Assembly: GCA_005768755.1 (NCBI GenBank)
Contig: VAFL01000014.1
Coordinates: 1 to 64,000, forward strand
From: Paracoccus denitrificans
GTDB taxonomy: Bacteria; Pseudomonadota; Alphaproteobacteria; Rhodobacterales; Rhodobacteraceae
Length of the DNA stretch: 64,000 nucleotides
Reading direction: 5' to 3'
A program made the translations under genes and the position numbers. A model generated the notes under the pieces. That model saw only the letters and a list, made by a program, of their open reading frames with translations. It was not told the DNA's origin and did not search any database. Position 1 is the first letter of the stretch; each line of letters opens with the position of its first letter. Shown here in pieces: positions 42,488 to 50,457 of this stretch.

Positions 42488-42520
42488 AAAAAAGCCCCGC
42501 CAACCGAAGAGGGCGGGGCA
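42488..42520 (-). terminator. Intrinsic terminator of ccrM
   Basis: On the minus strand a stem GCCCCGCC / GGCGGGGC (plus-strand arms 42494-42501 and 42512-42519) is followed by a run of six T. It lies about 60 bases after the ccrM stop and before the gcd promoter. Confidence 0.85.
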
Positions 42521-42577
42521 AGTTTGTCCGAGCCGAACGAGCGAGGCTGTCGGACATGGCGAAACTGTGTTGGTGGA

Positions 42578-43690
42578 TCAGTTGGGACGTTCGTCCATCT
42601 CGTCGCGGATCTGCTGACGCAGCGCGTCGATGGGGATCATCTTGCCCTCGCGCTTGAAGTGCCAGTAGGTCCAGCCGTTGCAGGACGGCGCGCCTTCCAG
42701 CTTCGCGCCGACCTGGTGGATCGAGCCCTTGACGTCGCCGCCCGAAAGGCTGCCATCGGCGCGGACCCTGGCCTTGTGGCGGTTGCCGATCGAATAAAGC
42801 TCTTCTCCTGGGCGCAGCATGCCGCGTTCGACGACCTGTCCGAAGGGAACGCGCGGCTCGGCACGCTTGCCGGTCGATGTGGCAAGCGCTTCGGCATGGA
42901 GGCGGCGGATACGGTTCATCCGTTTCGTGGCAGCATCGCGATAACCGGTTTCACGTTCGATACCGATGAAGTCGCGCCCCAGCATCTTTGCAACTGCACC
43001 GGTGGTGCCGGTGCCGAAGAAGGGGTCAAGGACAACATCACCCGGATTGGTTGTGCCAATCAGCACCCGATGCAGCAACGATTCCGGTTTCTGGGTCGGA
43101 TGGGCCTTGTCGCCGCGTTCATCCTTCAGGCGCTCGCCACCGTTGCAGATCGGCAAAACCCAATCAGAGCGCATCTGGACGCCTTCATTCAGCGACTTCA
43201 GCGCCTCATAGTTGAAGGTGTATTTCGCGCTTTCGGATTTCGAGCACCAGATCAGCGTTTCATGTGCGTTTGTAAGCCGCTTGCCACGGAAGTTCGGCAT
43301 GGGGTTTGATTTGCGCCAGATGACGTCGTTCAGGATCCAGAACCCCTGATTCTGCAGCTCGGCGCCGACGCGGAAAATGTTGTGATAGCTACCGATCACC
43401 CACAGCGCGCCATTGGGTTTCAAAAGCCGACGTGCCGCCGATAGCCACTCGCGGGTGAATTGATCATAGGTGGCAAAGCTGGAGAACTGGTCCCAATGAT
43501 CGTCCACCGCATCAACGCGCGAATTGTCTGGCCGGTGCAGATCGCCGCGCAACTGTAGGTTGTATGGCGGGTCCGCAAAGATCAGATCGACGCTGGCTTC
43601 AGGCAGCGCGTTCATAACCTCGACGCAGTCGCCTGCAAGGATCTGGTTCAGCGGTAAGCCGCGCGCAGGCGCGTCGTCTTTGGATTTCAT
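42578..43690 (-). CDS. ccrM: Cell-cycle regulated DNA adenine methyltransferase CcrM (GANTC)
   Basis: CcrM methylates the adenine in GANTC and times transcription to replication in alphaproteobacteria. The 370-residue beta-class N6-adenine methylase has DPPYNLQL (Asp40-Tyr43) near the start, the SAM-binding block DPFFGTGTTGAVA and a C-terminal DNA-recognition extension ending in SCNGWTYWHFKREGKMIPID, which is characteristic of CcrM. It lies downstream of rnhB, as in related genomes. Its probable promoter overlaps two GANTC sites with a third just upstream. A T-rich terminator ends the transcript. It is far more likely CcrM than a restriction-linked methylase because no endonuclease gene is nearby. 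Confidence 0.95.
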   Translation of the reverse strand: MKSKDDAPARGLPLNQILAGDCVEVMNALPEASVDLIFADPPYNLQLRGDLHRPDNSRVDAVDDHWDQFSSFATYDQFTREWLSAARRLLKPNGALWVIGSYHNIFRVGAELQNQGFWILNDVIWRKSNPMPNFRGKRLTNAHETLIWCSKSESAKYTFNYEALKSLNEGVQMRSDWVLPICNGGERLKDERGDKAHPTQKPESLLHRVLIGTTNPGDVVLDPFFGTGTTGAVAKMLGRDFIGIERETGYRDAATKRMNRIRRLHAEALATSTGKRAEPRVPFGQVVERGMLRPGEELYSIGNRHKARVRADGSLSGGDVKGSIHQVGAKLEGAPSCNGWTYWHFKREGKMIPIDALRQQIRDEMDERPN

Positions 43691-43736
43691 CTCTGCCTCT
43701 CGATCCGCCGGATTTTCCCGGTCTGGTATGATGAGG

Positions 43737-43781
43737 ATGATGAGTCACAGGTGATTCGTCGTCAATTTATTTATTTGAATC
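43737..43781 (-). promoter_or_regulatory. ccrM promoter with three GANTC sites
   Basis: On the minus strand TTGACG (43760-43765) and CATCAT (43737-43742) are 17 bp apart, a fair sigma-70-type pair. Three GANTC sites lie here: 43742-43746 (touching the -10), 43753-43757 (inside the spacer) and 43777-43781 (upstream of the -35, at the rnhB stop). This fits methylation feedback on ccrM. Confidence 0.6.
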
Positions 43782-44430
43782 AACTGGTTGTGGTTGTGGG
43801 TTTACACAAGATGTTGTGTACGGGTGCAAAGGAGCGCCGATGATATGGGGTTACCCCCAATTCCGTCATGGCGCGCTTGTGGCCTGGCGTGGGGTAACCG
43901 GCGTTTTCCTCCCAGCCGTAGCCTGGGAACTGTTGCGCCAAATCCACCATGACGCGATCACGTTCCGTTTTCGCAAGGATCGACGCGGCCGCGATAGAGA
44001 GTGACAGCGCATCGCCCTTCACGACGGCACGCCCCGGCATGGGCATTTGTCTGGGCAGCGCATTGCCGTCGATCAGTGCAAATGTTGGCCTGCGGGGTAG
44101 TCCGGCAAGCGCGCGGCACATTGCCAGATGAGACGCGTGATAGATGTTCAGCTCGTCGATTTCTTCGATCCAGACATGTGCGACCGCCCAGTCCGAAGAT
44201 CCGCGGATCTCTGCGGCCAGCTTGTTGCGGACGGCGGGGGACAGTTTCTTCGAATCGTTCAGACCTTCTGGAAGCCGGCGGATATCCAGGACCACGGCCG
44301 CAGCCGTAACCGGCCCGGCCAGCGGCCCGCGTCCGGCCTCGTCCACGCCGGCAACAACGCGCGCGCCGCTAAGCCGGGCGTCCAGCTCGTGCGCAAAATC
44401 AGGGCACGGTTTGGATGGATTTGTCTTCAT
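43780..44430 (-). CDS. rnhB: Ribonuclease HII
   Basis: RNase HII cuts the RNA strand of RNA-DNA hybrids and excises single ribonucleotides. The 216-residue protein has VAGVDEAGRGPLAGPVTAAA with the catalytic Asp-Glu pair, DSKKLSPAVRNKL, the ALIDGNALP block and a C-terminal GYPTPGHKRAM. It lies upstream of ccrM with 89 bp between. A TATAGT -10 element at 44461-44466 on the minus strand is a likely promoter. Confidence 0.95.
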   Translation of the reverse strand: MKTNPSKPCPDFAHELDARLSGARVVAGVDEAGRGPLAGPVTAAAVVLDIRRLPEGLNDSKKLSPAVRNKLAAEIRGSSDWAVAHVWIEEIDELNIYHASHLAMCRALAGLPRRPTFALIDGNALPRQMPMPGRAVVKGDALSLSIAAASILAKTERDRVMVDLAQQFPGYGWEENAGYPTPGHKRAMTELGVTPYHRRSFAPVHNILCKPTTTTS

Positions 44431-44460
44431 ATAGGTCGATATCCGCCGATGCGTTTTTGG

Positions 44461-44490
44461 ACTATAGTGTTTGATTGAATGCTGTGTATC
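44461..44490 (-). promoter_or_regulatory. Candidate rnhB promoter
   Basis: On the minus strand TATAGT (plus-strand 44461-44466) matches the -10 consensus in five of six bases, about 31 bases before ATG 44430. The -35 (GATACA at 44485-44490) is weak. It sits beside the inverted repeats described for this gap. Confidence 0.4.
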
Positions 44491-44511
44491 ATTCAGTTGA
44501 ACAAGTGTTCA
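44476..44511. repeat. Two adjacent inverted repeats in the rnhB/gntR gap
   Basis: TGAAT-(10 bases)-ATTCA at 44476-44495 is followed by TGAAC-AAGT-GTTCA at 44498-44511. Both are perfect. They lie just upstream of the rnhB -10 candidate and could be operator half-sites. Confidence 0.45.
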
Positions 44512-44533
44512 GTAAGATCGGCCCCCATCATGA

Positions 44534-44586
44534 TGTGTCGAAAGGAAAGCTCTCAACGGCTCAACACAATTCACGATTGTGTCGAA
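44534..44586. repeat. 19-bp palindrome and TGTGTCGAA direct repeat
   Basis: ACACAAT-TCACG-ATTGTGT at 44564-44582 is a perfect inverted repeat with 7-bp arms; the outer TC/GA also pair. TGTGTCGAA occurs at 44534-44542 and 44578-44586, 44 bp apart, about four helical turns. This is a candidate operator array for the GntR-family gene. Confidence 0.45.
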
Positions 44587-44601
44587 GCAGGGGCTTATTC
44601 T

Positions 44602-44654
44602 TTGACTGTTTGGACAGCTTTTCTTACCTAATGACCTTCTCGTATCACTGTCCA
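44602..44654 (+). promoter_or_regulatory. Candidate gntR promoter with flanking inverted repeat
   Basis: TTGACT at 44602-44607 could be the -35 box, but the -10 (near TACCTA or CCTAAT) is weak. TGGACAG at 44611-44617 and CTGTCCA at 44648-44654 form an inverted repeat that brackets the presumed start site, six bases before ATG 44660. Confidence 0.4.
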
Positions 44655-44659
44655 TCATA

Positions 44660-45430
44660 ATGACAGCAGGACAAATGATTTTGAATGCCAAGCGCGAACC
44701 TATGCTGCCCTCGGGTAGCCTGAGACCCGCCGGCCGACAGACACTGAATACCTGGCAATCCGTTCAAGCCGAAGTGCTGAGCAGGATTCGCAGCGGGAAG
44801 TGGCGAGCGGGGCAACTGATACCAACAGAGCATCAGCTGGCCAAGGAAATGGGGTGCGCGCGTGCCACCATCAATCGCGCGCTCAGTCAGTTGGCGCAGG
44901 ACGGCATCGTGCAGCGTCGACGCCGGGTCGGCACCCGAATCGCTGCGACTTCGGTGCCCGATGCCGGCGCCGAAGCCGTGCCGATCCGAAACGAGGTCGA
45001 GGCAACCGGCGCCACCTATGGCTATCGTCTGACCGGACATGACATCGTGCGCGCCACGTCGGAAATCATGTCTATCATGCATGTCGCCCGCACTGATCCG
45101 CTGATCCGGTACCGCGCACTCATCACTGCCGATGACGCACCATATTGCGTCGAGGTTGGCTATCTGGCGCATCAGAAACAGGTTGAACTGACTGACGAGA
45201 TGATCCGCGACGCAGAGCCGCTGGAATGGATGCGTCAAATGGTCACGCAGCTGTCTGGTAAGCTTGAAATACTGGCCACGCGGCTGACCGCCGAATGTGC
45301 CGAGGAACTGGGCGCAGTTAAGGGCTTTCCGGTGCTGACGCTGGACCGTACCTTGTGGAGCGACGGCCGCGCGCTGTCTCATTCGCGCCGGGTCTATCCC
45401 CCAGGTCACCGCGTCAGTTTCGTACGCTAG
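44660..45430 (+). CDS. GntR/HutC-family transcriptional regulator
   Basis: The 256-residue protein has an N-terminal GntR winged helix (RIRSGKWRAGQLIPTEHQLA, then RATINRALSQLAQDGIVQRR, residues about 40-95). A C-terminal UTRA ligand-binding domain follows (DPLIRYRALITADDAPYCVE, FPVLTLDRTLWSDGRALSHS). HutC-type regulators sense small molecules such as urocanate or sugar phosphates. No catabolic operon is adjacent, so the ligand is unknown. The gap upstream is full of inverted repeats that it may bind. ATG 44675 is an alternative start. Confidence 0.9.
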   Translation: MTAGQMILNAKREPMLPSGSLRPAGRQTLNTWQSVQAEVLSRIRSGKWRAGQLIPTEHQLAKEMGCARATINRALSQLAQDGIVQRRRRVGTRIAATSVPDAGAEAVPIRNEVEATGATYGYRLTGHDIVRATSEIMSIMHVARTDPLIRYRALITADDAPYCVEVGYLAHQKQVELTDEMIRDAEPLEWMRQMVTQLSGKLEILATRLTAECAEELGAVKGFPVLTLDRTLWSDGRALSHSRRVYPPGHRVSFVR

Positions 45431-45487
45431 ATCGGGAACCGCCTTCGTGCGATGTGGTTTGATTCGTATCGCAGGCAGGAGATCCAT

Positions 45488-46891
45488 ATGCCCGTACCGA
45501 CCCGTTCCGCCGCGCTGCTGGCGGTTCTGATAACGATTATACCGTGCGTCGGTGCGTCTGCACCGGTCAGCTCTGATGCGATCGAGACGGCAAACTACAC
45601 GGGCGGTGACCTTCCCGGTGGGCAGTCTGCGCTGACGGCAAAGGTGCAGGTGATGTTGGATCGCGCTGGCACGTCGCCAGGTGTCATAGATGGTGTAAAG
45701 GGCGGGATGAGCCGCAGCGCGATCGCCGCGTTTGAAAGACGCAGTGGTCTGCCTGCAGACGGCATGATGGACGCGCAGGTGTGGGCCGCGCTGCAGCCCT
45801 TTGCCGGCGGGGCCATGACCATGGACTATACGATTACCCCTGCTGATGAGACGCAGCTGACGTTGCACATCCCCGACGACTATCTTGAAAAGGCGAACAT
45901 GACCTCGCTTGGCTATACCAGTGTGGCCGAGAAGCTGGGCGAGCGCTTTCATATGAGCGAAAAGTTTCTTGGCACGCTGAATCCCGGCATTCCGTTGGTG
46001 GCGGGATCTACGATCAAGGTCATTGCGCCGTCAAAACCGCTGCGCGCAAAGGTAAGTCGGATCTTCATCGAGAAGGGCACGAACCGCGTTGCGGCATACG
46101 ATTCCGAGGGGCACATGGTGGTCAATTATCCTGCGACCATCGGCTCTGCCGAGACGCCATCGCCTAGCGGCAGCCACAAGGTGCGCGCTGTGGCCATGAA
46201 TCCTGAATACACATATAACCCTTCGATCAACTTTACGCAGGGCGAGAACAAGTCGGTCCTGACCCTTCCGCCGGGGCCGAACGGACCAGTGGGGACTGTT
46301 TGGATCGCGTTGACCAAGCCGACTTATGGCCTGCATGGCACGCCTACGCCTTCGCGCCTGTTCGTCAGCGAATCGCATGGCTGCGTGCGCCTGACCAATT
46401 GGGATGCAGAGGAACTGGCCCATATGGTGCAGCCCGGCATCACCACGGTGGAATTCCTGGAAAGCGGCACCACGCTGGCAGATGTCATGGGCGAGGCAAC
46501 CGGGGTGTCCACGGCGGTCGCTGCGGTTGCGACACAGGCCCGGGCCGTCGGTACGACTGGTCCTGTTTCAACGACACTGGCATCCTCGGCGCCGCCGGTG
46601 CCCCGGCCCGCTGCAATTGCCGGTGCGCCTGCGGTAACAGCCGCACCGGCCGCATCAGATGCCCCCGGCGCAGCACCGACCGCAACCGCAGGAGGAACCG
46701 TTCCGGCGACTGGTTCGACCCCGGCAATGGTGCCCACCACCGTCGCACCTGTGCCGCTTGATCCTTTGACCGCGGCTGTCGAGGCTGCAACCACCGACGC
46801 GCCGGGTGTCGTCGTCACACAACCGGCGCCCGTAACGCCACAAGGCGCGACTGTCCCGCCGACGGGCACCGCCGGCGCGTCCGGGCGTTAG
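45488..46891 (+). CDS. L,D-transpeptidase (YkuD) with peptidoglycan-binding domain
   Basis: The 467-residue protein has a signal peptide, a peptidoglycan-binding domain 1 (KVQVMLDRAGTSPGVIDGVK, residues about 45-105) and a YkuD catalytic domain with HGTPTPSRLF and SHGCVRLTN (His297, Cys299). It makes 3-3 cross-links or anchors proteins in the periplasm. After residue about 325 there is a tail of about 140 residues rich in Ala, Thr, Pro and Val that looks disordered. AGGAG six bases upstream fixes the start at 45488. An extensin-like protein gene follows seven bases downstream. Confidence 0.92.
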   Translation: MPVPTRSAALLAVLITIIPCVGASAPVSSDAIETANYTGGDLPGGQSALTAKVQVMLDRAGTSPGVIDGVKGGMSRSAIAAFERRSGLPADGMMDAQVWAALQPFAGGAMTMDYTITPADETQLTLHIPDDYLEKANMTSLGYTSVAEKLGERFHMSEKFLGTLNPGIPLVAGSTIKVIAPSKPLRAKVSRIFIEKGTNRVAAYDSEGHMVVNYPATIGSAETPSPSGSHKVRAVAMNPEYTYNPSINFTQGENKSVLTLPPGPNGPVGTVWIALTKPTYGLHGTPTPSRLFVSESHGCVRLTNWDAEELAHMVQPGITTVEFLESGTTLADVMGEATGVSTAVAAVATQARAVGTTGPVSTTLASSAPPVPRPAAIAGAPAVTAAPAASDAPGAAPTATAGGTVPATGSTPAMVPTTVAPVPLDPLTAAVEAATTDAPGVVVTQPAPVTPQGATVPPTGTAGASGR

Positions 46892-46898
46892 GCCAGTC

Positions 46899-47807
46899 AT
46901 GGTCTGGGCGAGGTTTCTGCTGATCTCGATGCTGTTGCCAGCCTGGCAGTCGGCCGCGCAAACCGTGCTGCCCATCGAACCACCTTCCGAACAGCCAAGC
47001 GCCAGTGAGCGACCGCCCGCGCGGCCTTCCCCTTCGCCGCAGGCTGCGCGGCCACCTGCCGCCGCCGAGCGCCCCTTGCCAAAGGCATTGACTGACCCGG
47101 CGGCACCGGAAGCGCCCATGCCCGATGCAAAGATCGAATCCGCAGCGCCGGGCCCTGATTCTACTGACGGTGGCTCTGTGTCATCCGAAGTGACAGCGCC
47201 CGTCGTGCCTGCCCCGCCACCCGCCTGGCTGGGCCTTGCTGAAAACGAGTTTTCACAGCAATCCTGCCTCTTGGGTCTGTCGATGTTAGGTGTCAGTTAT
47301 ACGCCGCTAGACCCCATCACGTCGCCCGAGGACCCTGATTGCGGGATCGCCCGACCGCTAAGCATCGCCGAAATCCAGCCGGGGATCGTTATTGCGGGCG
47401 ACGCGATCATGCGCTGCGATACCGCCCGCAGCCTGGCGCTTTGGGTCAGAAATGATGCGACAGCTTCAGTGCGACATTTGCCGGGTGCGCCGCGTATCAC
47501 CGAAATCCTGCCCGGCTCTACCTACCAGTGCCGGGCGCGGGTGGGGGGTAGTTCTGATAAGCTGTCGGAGCACGCGCTTGGCAACGCCTTCGACGTCAGC
47601 GGTCTGCGTTTGTCTGACGGGTCGGAACTGACCATCGCGCCGCGGAACGACAGCGGCGAAATTGCCGAAGCGGTCCAGAAGGCACTGCGCTACACGGCCT
47701 GTCTGCAATTCAGCACGGTGTTGGGTCCGGGTTCGAATGCGGCGCATGACGACCATTTGCATTTCGATATTGCCGCGCGCAGGGGCGGATGGCGGCTTTG
47801 CGAATAG
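46899..47807 (+). CDS. Extensin-like protein, probable peptidoglycan-associated
   Basis: The 302-residue protein has a signal peptide (LLISMLLPAWQSAAQ), a Pro/Ala/Glu-rich linker of about 90 residues and a C-terminal extensin-like domain. That domain shows SCLLGLSMLGVSY, SEHALGNAFDVSGLRL and HDDHLHFDIAARRGGWRLCE, a His/Asp pattern shared with D-Ala-D-Ala carboxypeptidase-like metal enzymes. The function is uncertain but probably acts on peptidoglycan. It is seven bases after the L,D-transpeptidase stop and likely cotranscribed. Confidence 0.88.
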   Translation: MVWARFLLISMLLPAWQSAAQTVLPIEPPSEQPSASERPPARPSPSPQAARPPAAAERPLPKALTDPAAPEAPMPDAKIESAAPGPDSTDGGSVSSEVTAPVVPAPPPAWLGLAENEFSQQSCLLGLSMLGVSYTPLDPITSPEDPDCGIARPLSIAEIQPGIVIAGDAIMRCDTARSLALWVRNDATASVRHLPGAPRITEILPGSTYQCRARVGGSSDKLSEHALGNAFDVSGLRLSDGSELTIAPRNDSGEIAEAVQKALRYTACLQFSTVLGPGSNAAHDDHLHFDIAARRGGWRLCE

Positions 47808-47811
47808 GCGC

Positions 47812-48540
47812 CTAGCGGTCCAGTTCTTCAAGATCCAGATATTCGGGATTGAAACGCGCAAGCTTGGCAATACCTGGCCAGTCGAGTATCTCGATCTCGG
47901 TCCCCGACCACCTGATCAGATCGCGTTCCCGCAGATCGCGCACGGCACGGTTGATGTGGATCGGCGAATAGCCGAGCATGCTGGCCAGGTCCCGCTGCAG
48001 AAGCGGTAGGGTGAATGTGTAGCCGGAGACAGCGTTTACGGATTTCAGCCGGGTATAAATCTCGCAAAGCAGATGCGCGAGATGAGCACTTGACCGGAGT
48101 GAGGCCGCCGCGACCAACCACTGACGATGAATGGCGGCGTCGATGGCCGTGGACATCCAAAGCAGGCGCGTCAGGTGCGGCCATTCTTCGGTGATGTCGC
48201 GCAGCTGATCGTGACTCACATATTCGACTTCGGCCGGCCCCATCGCGATGATGGTATGTTCCAGCCCAGCCAGAACAAAGCCGTGCAGGTCGATGAAGTC
48301 GCCTGGAACATGCAAGGCGGTAATGACCCTGCCCGCATTGCCTGCCAACCTGTGCACCCGTGCGGACATGCCGGACAGCATCAGGCAGCTCTGCTCCACC
48401 ACGACGTCGCGTGCCACGATGACATCGCCCGAGCTGAAGCTTCTGCGCTGCGTTTTCAGCGCGGCCAGGCGTGCCCTTTCTGCCTCGCTCAGCGAATCGC
48501 GGCGTTCCAGATATTGGATGAAATATTCAGACAGTCCCAC
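47812..48540 (-). CDS. Crp/Fnr-family transcriptional regulator
   Basis: The 242-residue protein has an N-terminal cyclic-nucleotide-binding-type domain and a C-terminal winged helix (RDLASMLGYSPIHINRAVRD, then LRERDLIRWSG). It has only two or three scattered Cys and no N-terminal cysteine cluster, so it is not an oxygen-sensing FNR. The ligand is unknown. TTAACCAT, the CtrA half-site consensus, lies on the minus strand at 48602-48609, about 65 bases upstream of its start. It converges with the extensin-like gene, five bases apart. Confidence 0.9.
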   Translation of the reverse strand: MGLSEYFIQYLERRDSLSEAERARLAALKTQRRSFSSGDVIVARDVVVEQSCLMLSGMSARVHRLAGNAGRVITALHVPGDFIDLHGFVLAGLEHTIIAMGPAEVEYVSHDQLRDITEEWPHLTRLLWMSTAIDAAIHRQWLVAAASLRSSAHLAHLLCEIYTRLKSVNAVSGYTFTLPLLQRDLASMLGYSPIHINRAVRDLRERDLIRWSGTEIEILDWPGIAKLARFNPEYLDLEELDR

Positions 48541-48627
48541 GGTCGTTCCCTAGCGATCGGCGCGAAACTGCATGTTTTAGCACGATTTCGCAATCCAACT
48601 TATGGTTAACAATGATCAATCAGATCA
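48541..48627 (-). promoter_or_regulatory. Crp/Fnr gene promoter region with CtrA-like site
   Basis: This gap of about 85 bp carries TTAACCAT on the minus strand (48602-48609) and an inverted repeat TGATC-AATCA-GATCA at 48613-48627. The first matches the CtrA half-site; the second may be a Crp/Fnr-type operator. Both are candidates only. Confidence 0.4.
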
Positions 48628-49965
48628 GGTTCCTCGGCCTCCTCTCGGTTGGGCGGATCGTTGCTGATGCAACACATTTGCGAGCATGGTGAAGCTGGCG
48701 GCGCAACCGTCTGGGCTTTTCCGTGCGACGACAGCATCCAGCGCGGGATAAAGCCGAACGGCCTCATCCAGGGCTGCATCCGATCCTGATGCGTAAAGGC
48801 CCGCCTTGATCATCAGTTCCGATTCCGCATAGGCGCCCAGAGCTGCGCGGGCCCGCCCGATCAGCTGATTTTCCGCGTCACTGGCCGCATTGGGCAAAGA
48901 GCGCGAGACCGAGCGCAACACGTCCACCGCTGGAAAGCGCCCGCGTTCCGCAATGGCGCGGTCCAGCACAACATGCCCGTCAAGCACGCCGCGCAGGATA
49001 TCCGCAACCGGCTCCTCCATGTCTGATCCCGCGACAAGCACGCTGAAAATGGCGGTGATGTCCCCTGCACCTTCGGGACCCGGTCCGGCGCGTTCGGCCA
49101 ATGACATGATCAGATGCGAGGTCGAGGGCGGAAAGCCGCGGTAAGTTGCGCCTTCGCCAGAGGCCAGGGCAATTTCGCGATGCGCCTCGGCGAATCGAGT
49201 AATCGAATCCGCAAGGAAAAGGACGTGGCGCCCCTGGTCACGGAAATGTTCGGCGACAGCCATGGCCGCCCAGGCGCATCGTCGCCGGATGAGTGGCGAT
49301 TGGTCCGACGTTGCGGCGACGACCACCGCACGCGCCATGCCTGCAGGTCCAAGGACGGTTTCGACGAACTCTCGCAATTCGCGGCCGCGTTCGCCAATCA
49401 GGGCGATGACGACAAGATCGGCTTTGATGCCAACAGCAAGGTTCGACAGCAGTGTCGATTTCCCGACACCCGACCCAGCGAAAAGCCCGATCCGCTGCCC
49501 GCGCACGATGGGCAGCAATGTGTCGAAAATAACCAGCCCTGTATCCAGACGTTCCCCAAGCCGCTTGCGTGTCACTGCTGCAGGTGCAGGTTCCATGAAA
49601 TTGCGCTGTGCGAGTCCAGATCCCAGGGGCCGCCCGTCGATGGGTCGGCCGAACGGATCGACGATGCGTCCGATCCAGGCGTCAGTCGGTGCAAGCCGGG
49701 GCGCAAAGACCAGTTCAACCTCGGTCCCGATGGACAGGCCTTCTGGCGGCGATTCGGTCAGGATGTCGGCCAGATCACGGCCGAGCGCCACGATCTCTCC
49801 TGCCATGCCGGTCGCGGTTGTGAATGCGACCCGGTCCCCGATCGAGGCATGTGCATTCAGTCCCGCAACGCGCACGAGCCCCGCCCGGATCTCGGCGACA
49901 GAGCCGAAATATCGCGCGGTGCGCAGACGCGTGATCTGTGCCGAGATCGATTCAAGTTTATCCAT
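48625..49965 (-). CDS. fliI: Flagellum-specific ATPase FliI
   Basis: FliI is the ATPase that energises the flagellar type III export gate. The 446-residue protein has Walker A GSGVGKS (164-170), the RIVDPFGRPID hinge, SLAERAGPGPEGAGDITAIF and Walker B RHVLFLADSITRF. It lacks the longer N-terminal region of F1 beta. It diverges from the flgB operon with a 99-bp gap. FliH and FliJ partners are not in the window. Confidence 0.95.
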   Translation of the reverse strand: MDKLESISAQITRLRTARYFGSVAEIRAGLVRVAGLNAHASIGDRVAFTTATGMAGEIVALGRDLADILTESPPEGLSIGTEVELVFAPRLAPTDAWIGRIVDPFGRPIDGRPLGSGLAQRNFMEPAPAAVTRKRLGERLDTGLVIFDTLLPIVRGQRIGLFAGSGVGKSTLLSNLAVGIKADLVVIALIGERGRELREFVETVLGPAGMARAVVVAATSDQSPLIRRRCAWAAMAVAEHFRDQGRHVLFLADSITRFAEAHREIALASGEGATYRGFPPSTSHLIMSLAERAGPGPEGAGDITAIFSVLVAGSDMEEPVADILRGVLDGHVVLDRAIAERGRFPAVDVLRSVSRSLPNAASDAENQLIGRARAALGAYAESELMIKAGLYASGSDAALDEAVRLYPALDAVVARKSPDGCAASFTMLANVLHQQRSAQPRGGRGT

Positions 49966-50064
49966 TTCGTTGCCTCATGCCGCGCAGGAAATTCGCCGGC
50001 CTGAAACGGTTTTTAAACCAATTGAGGTTAAGACCGGGTTTATCGCGGCAGAGGAGAAGCCTCT
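49966..50064. promoter_or_regulatory. Divergent flagellar promoter region, fliI / flgB
   Basis: This AT-rich gap controls both flagellar units. It holds a 12-bp palindrome GGTTTTTAAACC at 50008-50019, followed by GGTTAA at 50026-50031 (part of the CtrA half-site TTAACC on the minus strand). GAGGAG at 50051-50056 is the flgB ribosome site. No sigma-54 or sigma-28 consensus is clear. Confidence 0.4.
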
Positions 50065-50454
50065 TTGTTGGAGCAACTTGAAACAATCTGGATGTCACGG
50101 GCGATGTCGTCCCATGCCGCCGAACGCGCAAGGCTTGTTGCGGGCAACGTGGCCAACGCGGACACGCCCGGTTACCTGTCACGCGACCTGGCGCCCTTCG
50201 TCGAAACCTATCGAAGCGCGGGTGCACCCCCAATGCGGACAACACGTCCCGGTCACATGGAAGATGGGTTGTCACTCGGTGCGGGTAGCCGTGCGATCGA
50301 AGAACGCGGCGGCCAGTCGCCAAACGGCAATTCCGTCTCGCTAGAGGCAGAGATGGTCCGAACCGCAGAGGTCAAGCGCCAGCACGACATGTCGCTGGCG
50401 ATCTATAAATCGTCCTTGACCATGTTGCGCAGCGCGCTCGGGCGGAGGGGTTAA
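50065..50454 (+). CDS. flgB: Flagellar basal-body rod protein FlgB
   Basis: FlgB forms the proximal rod of the basal body. The 129-residue protein carries the N-terminal rod signature NVANADTPGY and a C-terminal helical end (SLAIYKSSLTMLRSALGRRG). It starts at TTG 50065, with GAGGAG eight bases upstream; a second TTG at 50068 is possible. It is the first gene of the nine-gene flagellar operon. Confidence 0.9.
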   Translation: MLEQLETIWMSRAMSSHAAERARLVAGNVANADTPGYLSRDLAPFVETYRSAGAPPMRTTRPGHMEDGLSLGAGSRAIEERGGQSPNGNSVSLEAEMVRTAEVKRQHDMSLAIYKSSLTMLRSALGRRG

Positions 50455-50457
50455 ATC

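Noticed and set aside
44498..44511. GAAC-N4-GTTC as an SOS (LexA) box
   Set aside because: Alphaproteobacterial LexA uses GTTC-N7-GTTC, and neither neighbour is a typical SOS gene.
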